Made by a program: the position numbers and the translations under genes. From Burkholderia sp. Ac-20365 (lineage in GTDB: Bacteria; Pseudomonadota; Gammaproteobacteria; Burkholderiales; Burkholderiaceae): a DNA stretch of 64,000 nucleotides. Positions 41,837-50,258 of this stretch are shown piece after piece (the first letter of the stretch is position 1; each line of letters starts with the position of its first letter). Where the stretch lies: contig NZ_JAAGPI010000047.1 in NCBI RefSeq assembly GCF_017104715.1, positions 1 to 64,000 on the forward strand, written 5' to 3'. Below the pieces are notes generated by a model. That model saw only the letters and a list, made by a program, of their open reading frames with translations. It had not been told where the DNA came from and made no database searches.

Positions 41837-43251
41837 GAGTGTTCCTTTGCGAGGCGCTGCGATGCGCCTGTCGTATCTGTATTCGCAGGCTCCGTCGCAC
41901 GGCGCCGAAAGCTTGCCGCCGCGTGACGTTCCGGGAGTTGATCGCCTTCGCCGAATAGACGCTGGCGCAGCGTGCCGTCGGCGTACGCGGTCTTGTAGAG
42001 GCCGCGGTTCTGCAACTCGGGCACGACGAGATTGATGAAATCCTCGTAGCTCTCCGGCACCACCGTGCGGCTCAGATTGAAACCGTCGATACCCGTTTCA
42101 TCGATCCACGATTCCAGTTCATCCGCGACCTGCGCGGCACTGCCGACAATGGCCGGATACCGCCCGCCAAGCTCGAACATTTCCAGCAGCTTGCGACGCG
42201 TCCAGCCATGCTGCTTCGCGGTGCGCGTGGCCGATTCGATCGCATTGCCGGGCGCGTAGTCGACAGGCGCGTCGAGATCGTATTGCGAATAGTCGATGCC
42301 CGTACTCGCTGCAAAGTGCGCAAGCCCCGCTTCACGGCTCGCGTAGCGCAGATAGTCGGCGTATTTCTCGCGCGCCTCGTGTTCGGTTGCGCCCGCCACG
42401 ACGGCGGCACCGGCAAACACCTTCACATCGTCGGGCCGGCGTCCTGCCTGCACGAGCTGCTCGCGCAGCGTCTGCACGGTTTCGCGCGCGACCTTGCGAT
42501 TCGGCGGCGAGATGAACACGCATTCGGCGTGACGTGCGGCAAAGCGCTGGCCACGCCCGGAACTGCCCGCCTGAAACAGAACCGGCGTCCGTTGCGGCGA
42601 CGGCTCCGCGAGGTGATAGCCGTCGACGTTGTAGTAACGGCCTGAATGCCGAACCGGATGCACCTTCGCCGGATCCGCGTACACGCGCGCGGCCTTGTCT
42701 CGCCGCACGGCATCCGCTTCCCAGCTGCCTTCCCACAGCTTGTAAAGCACGTCGAGATATTCGTCCGCGCGTTCGTAGCGTTCATCGTGCGGAAGCTGTT
42801 CGCTGAGTCCCATCGCGCGCGCCGCGCTGTCCAGATAACCGGTGACGATGTTCCAGCCGATGCGCCCTTGCGTCAGATGATCGAGCGTCGAGAAGCGGCG
42901 CGCGAGCAGATACGGCTGCTCGTAGGTGAGATTGACCGTCACGCCGAAGCCCAGATGTTCGGTCACCGCCGCCATCGCCGAGACCAGCAGCAACGGATCG
43001 TTGACGGGCAACTGGATCGACTCGCGCAAAGTGACATCGACGTTGTGCTGATAGACGTCGTACACACCGACGATATCGGCGAGAAAAAGACCATCGAACA
43101 GGCCGCGCTCCAGCGTACGGGCAAGATCGGTCCAATACGGCAACTGACGATAATCGACCGAGCGATCGCGCGGATGCGTCCACAATCCGTGATTGATGTG
43201 GCCCACGCAGTTCATGTTGAACGCGTTGAGCAGGATCTGTTTGCGTGCCAT
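41833..43251 (-). CDS. NtaA/SnaA/DszA-type flavin monooxygenase
   Basis: A 472-residue LLM protein of the nitrilotriacetate/dibenzothiophene-sulfone monooxygenase class. Landmarks are LLNAFNMNCVGHINHGLWTH, GLFDGLFLADIVGVYDVYQH, GRIGWNIVTGYLDSAARAMG, LPHDERYERADEYLDVLYKL, WEGSW, PVLFQAGSSGRGQRFAARHA and the C-terminal GFNLSRTVVPESYEDFINLV, with PELQNRGLYK. The class needs FMNH2 from a reductase partner and cleaves C-S or C-N bonds. Its start overlaps the stop of the SfnB-like gene (TAATG), so expression is coupled. Confidence 0.9.
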   Translation of the reverse strand: MARKQILLNAFNMNCVGHINHGLWTHPRDRSVDYRQLPYWTDLARTLERGLFDGLFLADIVGVYDVYQHNVDVTLRESIQLPVNDPLLLVSAMAAVTEHLGFGVTVNLTYEQPYLLARRFSTLDHLTQGRIGWNIVTGYLDSAARAMGLSEQLPHDERYERADEYLDVLYKLWEGSWEADAVRRDKAARVYADPAKVHPVRHSGRYYNVDGYHLAEPSPQRTPVLFQAGSSGRGQRFAARHAECVFISPPNRKVARETVQTLREQLVQAGRRPDDVKVFAGAAVVAGATEHEAREKYADYLRYASREAGLAHFAASTGIDYSQYDLDAPVDYAPGNAIESATRTAKQHGWTRRKLLEMFELGGRYPAIVGSAAQVADELESWIDETGIDGFNLSRTVVPESYEDFINLVVPELQNRGLYKTAYADGTLRQRLFGEGDQLPERHAAASFRRRATEPANTDTTGASQRLAKEHS

Positions 43252-44495
43252 TACAAGGCTCCGTGCCGGGGCGGCAGCTTGTCGTTGAGGTAGTAGTTGC
43301 CGACCGCGTGATACTTCCAGCGCACCGGGTCATGCAGCGTGTGCGTGCGGGCGTTGCGCCAGAAACGGTCGAGACCGAGGCCATCGAGCGTCGCGGATGT
43401 GCCAGCCAGTTCGAACAGGCGCGAGCCTGCATCGAGCGAAATCGTCGTGGTGAGCGCGCGTGCCTCGGCAACAGCCACCGATGCTTCCGCCACTGAACGC
43501 TCCGTCGGACCCGCCTGCGCGGCATCGACGAAGCGCGCGGCGCGGCGCAGCAAAGCCTCGGCGGCACGCAGGCGCACAGCGAGATCACCGAACTGTGCGA
43601 TGGTCAGCGGGTCGTCGGTGGCGCGGTCCACCTTCGCGTCGATCCACGGCCGCGAATGCTCGCGCACGAACTGCAATGCGGCCTGAAACGCGCCACGCGC
43701 CTGGCCCAGATCGAGTGCTGCATGCATGATCTGCGCGACCGGTCCGATGGTGGTCGGTCGTTCAAACGATGCCTGAAACGGCACGACCCATTCCGGTTCG
43801 ACCCGCACGTGATTGAACTGCACCGAGCCGCTGCCCGTAACACGCTGGCCGAAACCATCCCAGTCATCGATCACCTCGACGCCGTGCGCGTTACGCGGCA
43901 CGAACGCAAGACAGGTGATGTCACGCCCGCGCTCTTCCGTGATGACCAGCGTTGGAATCCAGTGCGCGTAGAGCGCGCCGGTGCAATAGAACTTGCGTCC
44001 GTCGATATGCCAGCCAGCCGTCGTGCGCGTGAGCCGCGTGCGTCGTTTGAAATCCTTGTGACCGGTTTCGGCGAGCGCATTGCCGAAGCGCTCGCCCGCC
44101 AGCACACGGTCGAAGAAAAAGCGCTGCTGCCCGGCACTGGCGCCGACGCGCAGCACTTCGAGCGCATAGAAATGATTCTGCGGAATCTGACCGAGCGAGC
44201 CGTCGGCGGCGGCGATCGTTGCCGTCACTTCGGCGAGCGTTGCGCTGCTTACGCCCGCGCCGCCGAACTCGCGCGGCACGGTCATGCCCCACAGCCCGCT
44301 CGCGACGAACGCATCGAGCTCGGCCCACGGCAGCCGGCGTTCACGGTCGCGCGCCGCCGCTTCGGGTGCGAACTCATCGGCGAGACGCTTTGCAACACGC
44401 AGCGCGTGGGCATCGTCGGTAATGAGATCGGGCGTGCGTTGCACCTGCAGCTCGTGCGTATCTGCGGCCGTGTCTTCGGAAATATCGATGCTCAT
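43251..44495 (-). CDS. SfnB-family flavoprotein (DszC-like), copy A
   Basis: A 414-residue acyl-CoA dehydrogenase-fold protein. Markers are LPWAELDAFVASGLWGMTVP, REFGGAGVSSATLAEV, LGQIPQNHFYALEVLRVGAS, GRKFYCTGALYAHWIPTLVI, DDWDGFGQRVTGSGSVQF and the terminal RNARTHTLHDPVRWKYHAVG. IPQNHF and THTLHDPVRWK typify SfnB proteins, linked in Pseudomonas to dimethylsulfone use. It is second in the operon, three bases after copy B and overlapping the DszA-like gene by one base. It may oxidise a sulfur centre with flavin and O2. Confidence 0.88.
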   Translation of the reverse strand: MSIDISEDTAADTHELQVQRTPDLITDDAHALRVAKRLADEFAPEAAARDRERRLPWAELDAFVASGLWGMTVPREFGGAGVSSATLAEVTATIAAADGSLGQIPQNHFYALEVLRVGASAGQQRFFFDRVLAGERFGNALAETGHKDFKRRTRLTRTTAGWHIDGRKFYCTGALYAHWIPTLVITEERGRDITCLAFVPRNAHGVEVIDDWDGFGQRVTGSGSVQFNHVRVEPEWVVPFQASFERPTTIGPVAQIMHAALDLGQARGAFQAALQFVREHSRPWIDAKVDRATDDPLTIAQFGDLAVRLRAAEALLRRAARFVDAAQAGPTERSVAEASVAVAEARALTTTISLDAGSRLFELAGTSATLDGLGLDRFWRNARTHTLHDPVRWKYHAVGNYYLNDKLPPRHGAL

Positions 44496-44498
44496 GGT

Positions 44499-45749
44499 TC
44501 AGTTCCACGAATGCCGCGTCGGCAGCACATGATTCAGGTGATAGTTGCCGAGCAGATGCAGCTTCCAGCGCACGGGATCATGCAGCGTATGCGTGCGCGC
44601 GTTGCGCCAGTGACGATCGAGGTTTTGTGCGGCGCGTGTCGATGCGGAACCGGCCAGCTCGAACAGCTTTTCGCTCGCTTCGAGTGAGATGCGCGTGGTC
44701 AGCACTTTGGCCTCGGCGACGGCGACGGAGGCTTGCGCGCTCGCTTCGGCATCGATGGGCGCGGCAGCGATTGTGTCAAGCGTGCGCCCTGCTTCCAGCA
44801 GCACCTCGCGTGCGGCATGCAAATCGATCTGCAGACGGCCGATGTCGGCAATGATGTACGGATCGTCGGTTGCGCGCTCCAGACCCGAATCGATCCACGG
44901 ACGCGCGCGCTCGCGCACGAAGGCGAGCGCATCGGCAACGGCAGCCTCGGCGATGCCCTGATCGATCGCGGCCTGGATCAGTTGCGAGTTGGGACCGAAC
45001 AGGCCCGGACGGTCGGCGAGTTGCCACAGCGGCAGCACGTCCTGCGGATCGACGCGGACGTTATCGAACACCACGCTGCCGCTCGCCGTCGTGCGTTGGC
45101 CGAACGAACTCCAGTCGTCGATAACCGTGAGGCCCGGTGCATCGCGCGGCACCCAGACCTGCACGGCGCGTCCCGCGTCGTCGGTTGCTCGCGCGGGAAC
45201 GCGATGTGCGAACAGCGCGCCCGTCGAATAGAACCGCTTGCCGTCGAGGCGCAGTCCATCTTGCGTCTCACGCAGCCGTGTGGTCCCTTGCAGCACCGTG
45301 GACACCGCCGCCGAGCGCCGTTCCGGGCCCGCATTGCCGAGCCGGTGGCCCGCCAGCACTTCGCCATACAGACGCGCTTTCTGCGCCGGTGTGCCGATTT
45401 CGCGCAGCACGCCCAACACGCCGAAATGATTCTGCGGTATCTGGCCGAGCGCGGGATCGGCGGCACAGAGAATCACGAACACTTCGGCGAGCGTCGCGAA
45501 CGAGACGTCCGCGCCGCCGTATTCACGCGGCACGGTGATCGAACCAAGGCCGCTCTCGGACCACTGGTCGAGTTCCGCCCACGGCAGAACGCGCTGACGG
45601 TCGCGCTCAGCCGCGCCTGCAGCAAAGCACGCCGCGAGCGCGTGGGCGGCCGCCAGGGCGTCGGCGTCGCTGGCAATGCGCTTCACGCGCATGGGATCGG
45701 GACGCCGCGGCGATTGCGCAGCGGCAACAGGGGATTCGACACTAGACAT
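44499..45749 (-). CDS. SfnB-family flavoprotein (DszC-like), copy B
   Basis: A 416-residue paralogue of the downstream gene with the same landmarks: LPWAELDQWSESGLGSITVP, REYGGADVSFATLAEVF, LGQIPQNHFGVLGVLREIGT, GKRFYSTGALFAHRVPARAT, FGQRTTASGSVVFDNVRVDP and RNARTHTLHDPVRWKLHLLG. It is the promoter-proximal gene of the operon ending with ssuD. The two copies are tandem but clearly diverged, pointing to different substrates rather than a recent duplication. The leader carries a hairpin and a promoter-like motif shared with the next unit. Confidence 0.88.
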   Translation of the reverse strand: MSSVESPVAAAQSPRRPDPMRVKRIASDADALAAAHALAACFAAGAAERDRQRVLPWAELDQWSESGLGSITVPREYGGADVSFATLAEVFVILCAADPALGQIPQNHFGVLGVLREIGTPAQKARLYGEVLAGHRLGNAGPERRSAAVSTVLQGTTRLRETQDGLRLDGKRFYSTGALFAHRVPARATDDAGRAVQVWVPRDAPGLTVIDDWSSFGQRTTASGSVVFDNVRVDPQDVLPLWQLADRPGLFGPNSQLIQAAIDQGIAEAAVADALAFVRERARPWIDSGLERATDDPYIIADIGRLQIDLHAAREVLLEAGRTLDTIAAAPIDAEASAQASVAVAEAKVLTTRISLEASEKLFELAGSASTRAAQNLDRHWRNARTHTLHDPVRWKLHLLGNYHLNHVLPTRHSWN

Positions 45750-45773
45750 GATGGCTCACACGAAGACGGAAAA

Positions 45774-45810
45774 GCCCTTCGAGCCCATCGCGGCTCGCTT
45801 CGAACAGGGC
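45774..45810 (-). promoter_or_regulatory. Leader hairpin before SfnB copy B
   Basis: Nested dyad: GCCCT with AGGGC outside and CGAGCC-CATCGC-GGCTCG inside, with TTCGA/TCGAA between. It ends 25 bases before the start codon in the transcript. Confidence 0.5.
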
Positions 45811-45844
45811 CAATCCTGTATTGGATCAGCCCTCGCGTGCCAGC

Positions 45845-45873
45845 CCTACTATCGAATTTGCAAATGCTTATGA
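45845..45873 (-). promoter_or_regulatory. Shared sulfur-region promoter motif, copy 1
   Basis: CCTACTATCG...AATGCTTAT, matching the 47219 element at 22 of 29 positions. On the minus strand it reads ATAAGCATT, then a GATAGT hexamer that would make a -10 about 100 bases before the gene's start codon. An ATTTGCAAAT dyad lies inside. Confidence 0.6.
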
Positions 45874-45911
45874 CAGGCGCCGATTTTCCCTGCCATCGGA
45901 CGCCCGGCGTT

Positions 45912-47096
45912 TCAGGAATAGAACGACGGCGTCGGCAGTTCGTCGTTGACGGCCCATTCGCCGAGTTCCTGCAACTTGTAGTCGACGGGATCGTGCAGCG
46001 TCTGCGTGCGCAGATTGCGCCAGAAGCGATCCAGCCGCAGCGCGCCATGCGTGGCCCGCGCGCCCGCTACTTCGAACAGGCGGGTGCTGAGATCGAGACC
46101 GACGCGCGTCGCCGCCACCTTCGCCGTGGCGACGGCAACGGCAACGTGGCCACGCGCCGTCTCGTCGAGCGATGCACCGCGCGCCCACGTTTCGTCGAAC
46201 ATCTGCACGGCGCGCGCGGCCAGCAGACGCACGCTTTCCAGTTCGACCCAGAACTCGCCATAGTGACGCAAGATGTGCGGATCCTTGCTGGCCTGCTGTG
46301 CGGGAGACTTGAACCACGGGCGCGATTCATGGCGTGTGTAATGCTTCATCTCCGCAAAGACGCCCTCGCCGATGCCAAGAAACATCTGCGCGAAGATCAG
46401 TTGCGCGAGCAACGGACGCAGGCAAGCGAACGGCGTGCTCAGCGGGCCCGGATCGAGCAGCAATTCATTCTGTTCGATCCGCACGTTTTCGAACAATGCG
46501 CTGCCGCTGTCCGTCTGACGTTGCCCGAAACTGTTCCAGTCGTGATTCAACGTGATGCCAGCGCGCGACGTGGGAATCGCCGCGATCAGCAGCTTGCGGC
46601 TCTCGGCGTCCAGACCCGACGCGACCAGCATGTCGGAATCGAGCGCGCCCGAGCAGAAGCTTTTTCTGCCGGAAAATTCAAAGCCGTAGTCCGTGCGCTG
46701 CGCGACAGTGCGCGTATCCAGCGGGTTCAGCGTATTGCCCCAGAACCAGTTGTTGCGCGCGGTCTGCTCGAGCCACGGCTCCCATTGATCGGGGCGTCCG
46801 AACAACCGCACCGTCGCCAGCAGCAGATGATGAAAGCCGAACACATGCGCAATCGAACTGTCGACCCGCGCGAATGTTCTGACGACACCGAGTGTCTCGG
46901 TCCACGTGGCGCCCGTTCCGCCGTATTGCCCGGGAATCGACAGCGCCAGCAAACCGCTCGCCCTGATCGCGTCGCGCTCGGCCTTCGGCGTGCCGCCCTT
47001 TTCGTCGCGCTCGACGGCGCTCGCGGCAAATTGCTGCGCGAGTGCCTGCGCCGTTTCGTTCTGCGGTGCGGGATTCAGTTCGAACTGGTTTGACAT
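45912..47096 (-). CDS. Acyl-CoA-dehydrogenase-fold flavin monooxygenase, more distant SfnB/DszC relative
   Basis: A 394-residue member of the same fold, less like the two neighbours. It has LALSIPGQYGGTGATWTETL, SSIAHVFGFHHLLLATVRLF, NNWFWGNTLNPLDTRTVAQR, GRKSFCSGALDSDMLVASGL, DWNSFGQRQTDSGSALFENV and RNLRTQTLHDPVDYKLQELG. The frame extends to 47171, but the ATG at 47096 begins the family-like sequence. It is its own unit, 162 bases from the next gene, with two hairpins and a shared promoter motif upstream. The substrate is unknown; desulfurisation is inferred from context. Confidence 0.82.
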   Translation of the reverse strand: MSNQFELNPAPQNETAQALAQQFAASAVERDEKGGTPKAERDAIRASGLLALSIPGQYGGTGATWTETLGVVRTFARVDSSIAHVFGFHHLLLATVRLFGRPDQWEPWLEQTARNNWFWGNTLNPLDTRTVAQRTDYGFEFSGRKSFCSGALDSDMLVASGLDAESRKLLIAAIPTSRAGITLNHDWNSFGQRQTDSGSALFENVRIEQNELLLDPGPLSTPFACLRPLLAQLIFAQMFLGIGEGVFAEMKHYTRHESRPWFKSPAQQASKDPHILRHYGEFWVELESVRLLAARAVQMFDETWARGASLDETARGHVAVAVATAKVAATRVGLDLSTRLFEVAGARATHGALRLDRFWRNLRTQTLHDPVDYKLQELGEWAVNDELPTPSFYS

Positions 47097-47404
47097 GGTA
47101 TGCAAGGCCGAAAAAACATCAGGCGGCGCGAATCGGCGCCGCTTCGAAGCGGACTGCGTACGACATATCAAACAGTCCGCGGCTAACCGGCAAGTGTAAG
47201 AAAGCCTCCCGCGTCCCGCCTACTATCGGGTACGCGAATGCTTATACGAATCTGTGCTTTAGACGTGAGAACCGTTGGGATTGAAGCACCATTTCTGCAA
47301 TAGCGCCAGGACAGCTTTGATTCTGAACTTTTATTGGTTCGCGAATGCGGTCGGCTTCGTTACATTGAAAGCTCACACATCACACGCGACCATAAGGACA
47401 ATCG
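47097..47404. promoter_or_regulatory. Divergent regulatory region with structured leader
   Basis: 308 bases between two divergent sulfur genes. Toward the minus-strand gene there are two perfect hairpins: GCGGCGC-N6-GCGCCGC (47123-47142) and GCGGACTG-N16-CAGTCCGC (47149-47180). A promoter-like motif follows at 47219-47247. The nonamer CGCGAATGC occurs at 47233-47241 and again at 47340-47348, closer to the plus-strand gene, as a possible activator site. No coding potential is visible. Confidence 0.6.
47219..47247 (-). promoter_or_regulatory. Shared sulfur-region promoter motif, copy 2
   Basis: CCTACTATCG...AATGCTTAT as at 45845. The implied -10 (GATAGT on the minus strand, 47222-47227) would give a leader of about 120 bases that contains both hairpins. 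Confidence 0.6.
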
Positions 47405-48436
47405 ATGGCATCGGTTCGGGGCTTGGCATTCTTCGCACGCGCGCGACGCGCGTCCGTGCTGCGCAACTTCATGACGACGGCGGCGGCCGCGCTCGCGCTG
47501 TGCCACTTCGGCAGCACGCAGGCAGCGCCGCTCACCGAACTGAAGCTCGATTACGCGTACTACTCGCCGGAAAGCCTCGTCATCAAACGTAATGGCTGGC
47601 TGGAACAGGAATTCGCCGCCGATCACACGCAGGTCAAGTGGGTGCTGAGCCTTGGCAGCAATCGCGCACTCGAGTACCTGAATAGCGGCGCGGTCGATAT
47701 CGGCTCCACTGCCGGTCTCGCTGCCGTGCTCGGCAAGGCGAACGGCAATCCCATTCGCGCCGTGTACGTGTTTTCGCGTCCCGAATGGACGGCGCTGGTG
47801 GTGCGCAAAGATTCGCCCATCAAGAGCCTCGCCGATCTGAAAGGCAAGAAGATCGCCGCGACCAAGGGCACCGATCCGTTCCTCTTCACGTTGCGCGCAC
47901 TCCATACCGTTGGCCTGTCGCGCGATGACGTCGAGATCGTGAATCTCCAGCATCCCGATGGACGCACAGCGCTCGTCAATGGACAGGTCGATGCATGGGC
48001 CGGCCTCGATCCGCATATGGCCGCTGCCGAGATCGACAACGGTGCGCGCCTGCTCTATCGCAATGTCGATTTCAACACGTGGGGCCTGCTCAACGCGCGT
48101 GAGGACTTTATCCGCGAACATCCTGAGCAACTCGCTCGCGTGTTGAAAGTTTATGAAAAGGCACGTGTGTGGATCGCCGGGCATCCCGACGATACGGCGA
48201 AAATCGTCTCGGAAGAGTCGAAGGTATCGCTTGCGGTCGCGAAGCTGCAATTGAGCCGCAACGACTTCAGCCATCCGCAACCGGGCGCGCAGCAGATCGC
48301 CGCGCTGCAGGCCGCCGCGCCGATTCTCATCGACGAACAGCTCGTGAAAAGCGGCACCGATCTCAATCAGGTCATCGACGCGCTGATCGATTCGAAAGTC
48401 GCGCAGCCCGTGATCGCGAGCAATGGCGTGAAGTAA
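47405..48436 (+). CDS. SsuA-type sulfonate-binding protein, second system
   Basis: A 343-residue periplasmic receptor. The signal peptide runs to about residue 40 (TTAAAALALCHFGSTQAAP). The mature protein shows LDYAYYSPESLVIKRNGWLE, LSLGSNRALEYLNSGAVDIG, SLADLKGKKIAATKGTDPFL and VNGQVDAWAGLDPH. This is the aliphatic-sulfonate/ABC-type nitrate receptor family. The gene opens the second importer operon (receptor-permease-ATPase), divergent from an SfnB-like gene. Order and sequence differ from the first system at 35.5-38.2 kb, so the two are not a simple duplication. Confidence 0.87.
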   Translation: MASVRGLAFFARARRASVLRNFMTTAAAALALCHFGSTQAAPLTELKLDYAYYSPESLVIKRNGWLEQEFAADHTQVKWVLSLGSNRALEYLNSGAVDIGSTAGLAAVLGKANGNPIRAVYVFSRPEWTALVVRKDSPIKSLADLKGKKIAATKGTDPFLFTLRALHTVGLSRDDVEIVNLQHPDGRTALVNGQVDAWAGLDPHMAAAEIDNGARLLYRNVDFNTWGLLNAREDFIREHPEQLARVLKVYEKARVWIAGHPDDTAKIVSEESKVSLAVAKLQLSRNDFSHPQPGAQQIAALQAAAPILIDEQLVKSGTDLNQVIDALIDSKVAQPVIASNGVK

Positions 48437-48452
48437 CGCACAGGCGAGAGTA

Positions 48453-49307
48453 ATGCAAGTCACTGAACAGACGCTCGCGTTCGATACGCGCGATGCAAAG
48501 ATACACACTGCAAACAGGCTGGCGCCACGCAACACATTGCGCCTGTGGCGCTACGCAGGCTTTGCGTTGCCCGCCGTCTTTCTCGCCTTGATCGAAGTAC
48601 TGGTGCGGACATCCGTCCTGCCGATGCATCTCGTGCCCGCGCCGAGCACCATCGTGCAAACGCTATGGGATCTCGGCGGCGCACGCGTCGCGCGCCATAT
48701 CGGCGCGAGCGTCGCGCGCGTCTATGCGGGCTTTGCACTCGGCTCGGCGCTCGCGTTGCTGATCGGCGCGGCAATGGGACTGAGCCGCCGCGTCGATGCA
48801 TTGCTCGATCCGACGTTTCAGGCACTGCGCGCGATTCCATCGCTCGCGTGGGTGCCTATCCTGTTGCTCTGGATGGGTATCGACGAAGCGCCCAAGATCA
48901 CGCTCATCGCGATTGGCGCTTTCTTTCCTGTGCAACTGAGCGTGGTTGCCGGCATTCATGGTGTCGACCGCAAGCTGATCGAATTCGGTGAACTCAACCG
49001 GCTGACGCCGCGCGCCATGTTCACGCGCATTCTGCTGCCCGCGTCGATGCCGCAGATCTTCACGGGATTGCGCACGGGTCTGAGCCTCGCGTGGATGTTC
49101 ATGGTCGCCGCCGAACTGATCGCTGCAACACGCGGCCTCGGCTATCTGCTCAGCGACGGACGCGAGACGGGACGGCCCGATCTCGTCTTCGGTGCCATTC
49201 TGTTGCTCGCACTGCTCGGCAAACTGAGCGACGGTGTGTTCAAGCTCATCGAAACGCGTGCGCTGTCATGGCGCGACGCCCGCTATGTGTCGGGAGACGC
49301 GCAATGA
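48453..49307 (+). CDS. SsuC-type ABC permease, second system
   Basis: A 284-residue permease with about six helices after a polar 30-residue N-terminus. LVPAPSTIVQTLWDLGGARV, LRAIPSLAWVPILLLWMGID and IEFGELNRLTPRAMFTRILL then PASMPQIFTGLRTGLSLAW are the conserved stretches. LWMGID is the version typical of aliphatic sulfonate permeases. It lies 16 bases after the receptor gene and overlaps the ATPase ATG by four bases. Confidence 0.9.
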   Translation: MQVTEQTLAFDTRDAKIHTANRLAPRNTLRLWRYAGFALPAVFLALIEVLVRTSVLPMHLVPAPSTIVQTLWDLGGARVARHIGASVARVYAGFALGSALALLIGAAMGLSRRVDALLDPTFQALRAIPSLAWVPILLLWMGIDEAPKITLIAIGAFFPVQLSVVAGIHGVDRKLIEFGELNRLTPRAMFTRILLPASMPQIFTGLRTGLSLAWMFMVAAELIAATRGLGYLLSDGRETGRPDLVFGAILLLALLGKLSDGVFKLIETRALSWRDARYVSGDAQ

Positions 49308-50059
49308 CATTGCATTCATCGACCTTGCTGGAAGTACGCGGACTCACGCGGCGCTTCGGCGGGCGCACGGTGTTCGAACGCGTATCGTTCGAACTGGCGC
49401 GCGGTGAGATCGTCAGCCTGGTCGGTCCCAGCGGATGCGGTAAAAGCACGCTGCTGCGCGCGATTGCGGGCCTCGACCCGCAATCGGAGGGCTCCGTCCT
49501 GCTGGAGCGGCAGTTGCAGCGCGGACCGTCCGAGCGGATCGGCGTGATTTTTCAGGAGCCACGATTGCTGCCATGGCTCAGCGTGGCCGACAACATCGCG
49601 TTCGCCGCCGGACCACGGCGGGGACATGATCTGCGCGTCGATGCGCTGCTTGCTGAAGTTGGATTGGCCAATGTTCGTGACGTGCTGCCGAAGCAACTGT
49701 CGGGCGGCATGGCGCAACGCGTCGCACTGGCGCGCGGGCTTTTCGCGGAACCTGATCTGCTGTTGCTCGATGAACCGTTCAGCGCTGTCGATGCCATCAC
49801 CCGCTCCCGGCTTCAACGCGTGTTGCTCGCATTGGCGTACGCGCATGGCACGACGGCTCTGCTCGTGACGCACGATCTCGACGAAGCGCTGCATCTGTCC
49901 GATCGGGTTCTTTTGCTGTCGCCAGAGGGTGAAGACCGGCCGAGTCATATCGCGCGCGACATCCGCATTGAGGCGCCAAGGCCACGAGACTTGCGCGATC
50001 CCACGATGGATGCGTTGCGCGAGACCTTGCTGGGCGGAATAGCGGCCGGTCCGGCCTGA
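49304..50059 (+). CDS. SsuB-type ABC ATPase, second system
   Basis: A 251-residue ATPase: Walker A GPSGCGKST, IFQEPRLLPWLSV, signature LSGGMAQRVALARGL, Walker B LLLLDEPFSAVD and TALLVTHDLDEAL. FQEPRLLPW together with LSGGM is usual for SsuB. It ends the second importer operon. A polar C-terminal extension (EAPRPRDLRDPTMDALRETL) resembles E. coli SsuB-type tails. Downstream there is only a gene fragment in opposite orientation. Confidence 0.92.
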   Translation: MTLHSSTLLEVRGLTRRFGGRTVFERVSFELARGEIVSLVGPSGCGKSTLLRAIAGLDPQSEGSVLLERQLQRGPSERIGVIFQEPRLLPWLSVADNIAFAAGPRRGHDLRVDALLAEVGLANVRDVLPKQLSGGMAQRVALARGLFAEPDLLLLDEPFSAVDAITRSRLQRVLLALAYAHGTTALLVTHDLDEALHLSDRVLLLSPEGEDRPSHIARDIRIEAPRPRDLRDPTMDALRETLLGGIAAGPA

Positions 50060-50099
50060 TTACGCTAGAAAACAGCAACGATCGGAGGGCACGAGATGG

Positions 50100-50171
50100 T
50101 TCGCCGTTGCCGACGAGATAGTTCAAATCCGCGTCGACAACAGCCTGTTCTTCGATGACGACTTCGCTCAT
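50100..50171 (-). pseudogene. 5' remnant of a gene, CmcJ/NvfI-like start
   Basis: An ATG with AGGAG nine bases before it begins MSEVVIEEQAVVDADLNYLV and GNGE. The ADLNYL...GE segment resembles the first residues of CmcJ/NvfI-type oxidoreductase or methyltransferase homologues as I remember them, but the rest of such a gene is missing; sequence after about codon 24 looks random. It therefore seems to be the leftover start of a deleted gene between the ABC operon and the MFS gene. The family guess is weak; the ribosome site plus start is the solid part. Confidence 0.38.
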
Positions 50172-50258
50172 TGCGACGCTCCTGCTTGTGTCATCCATCG
50201 AATCCAGTCACCAGGGCGCGCGTTTACAAACAAGCATTTATGCAATGCCATGCAAGCG

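Noticed and set aside
44733..47093. A 786-codon open frame on the plus strand
   Set aside because: It is antisense to three clear flavoprotein genes, is Arg/His/Ala-rich and has no domain; a GC-bias shadow.
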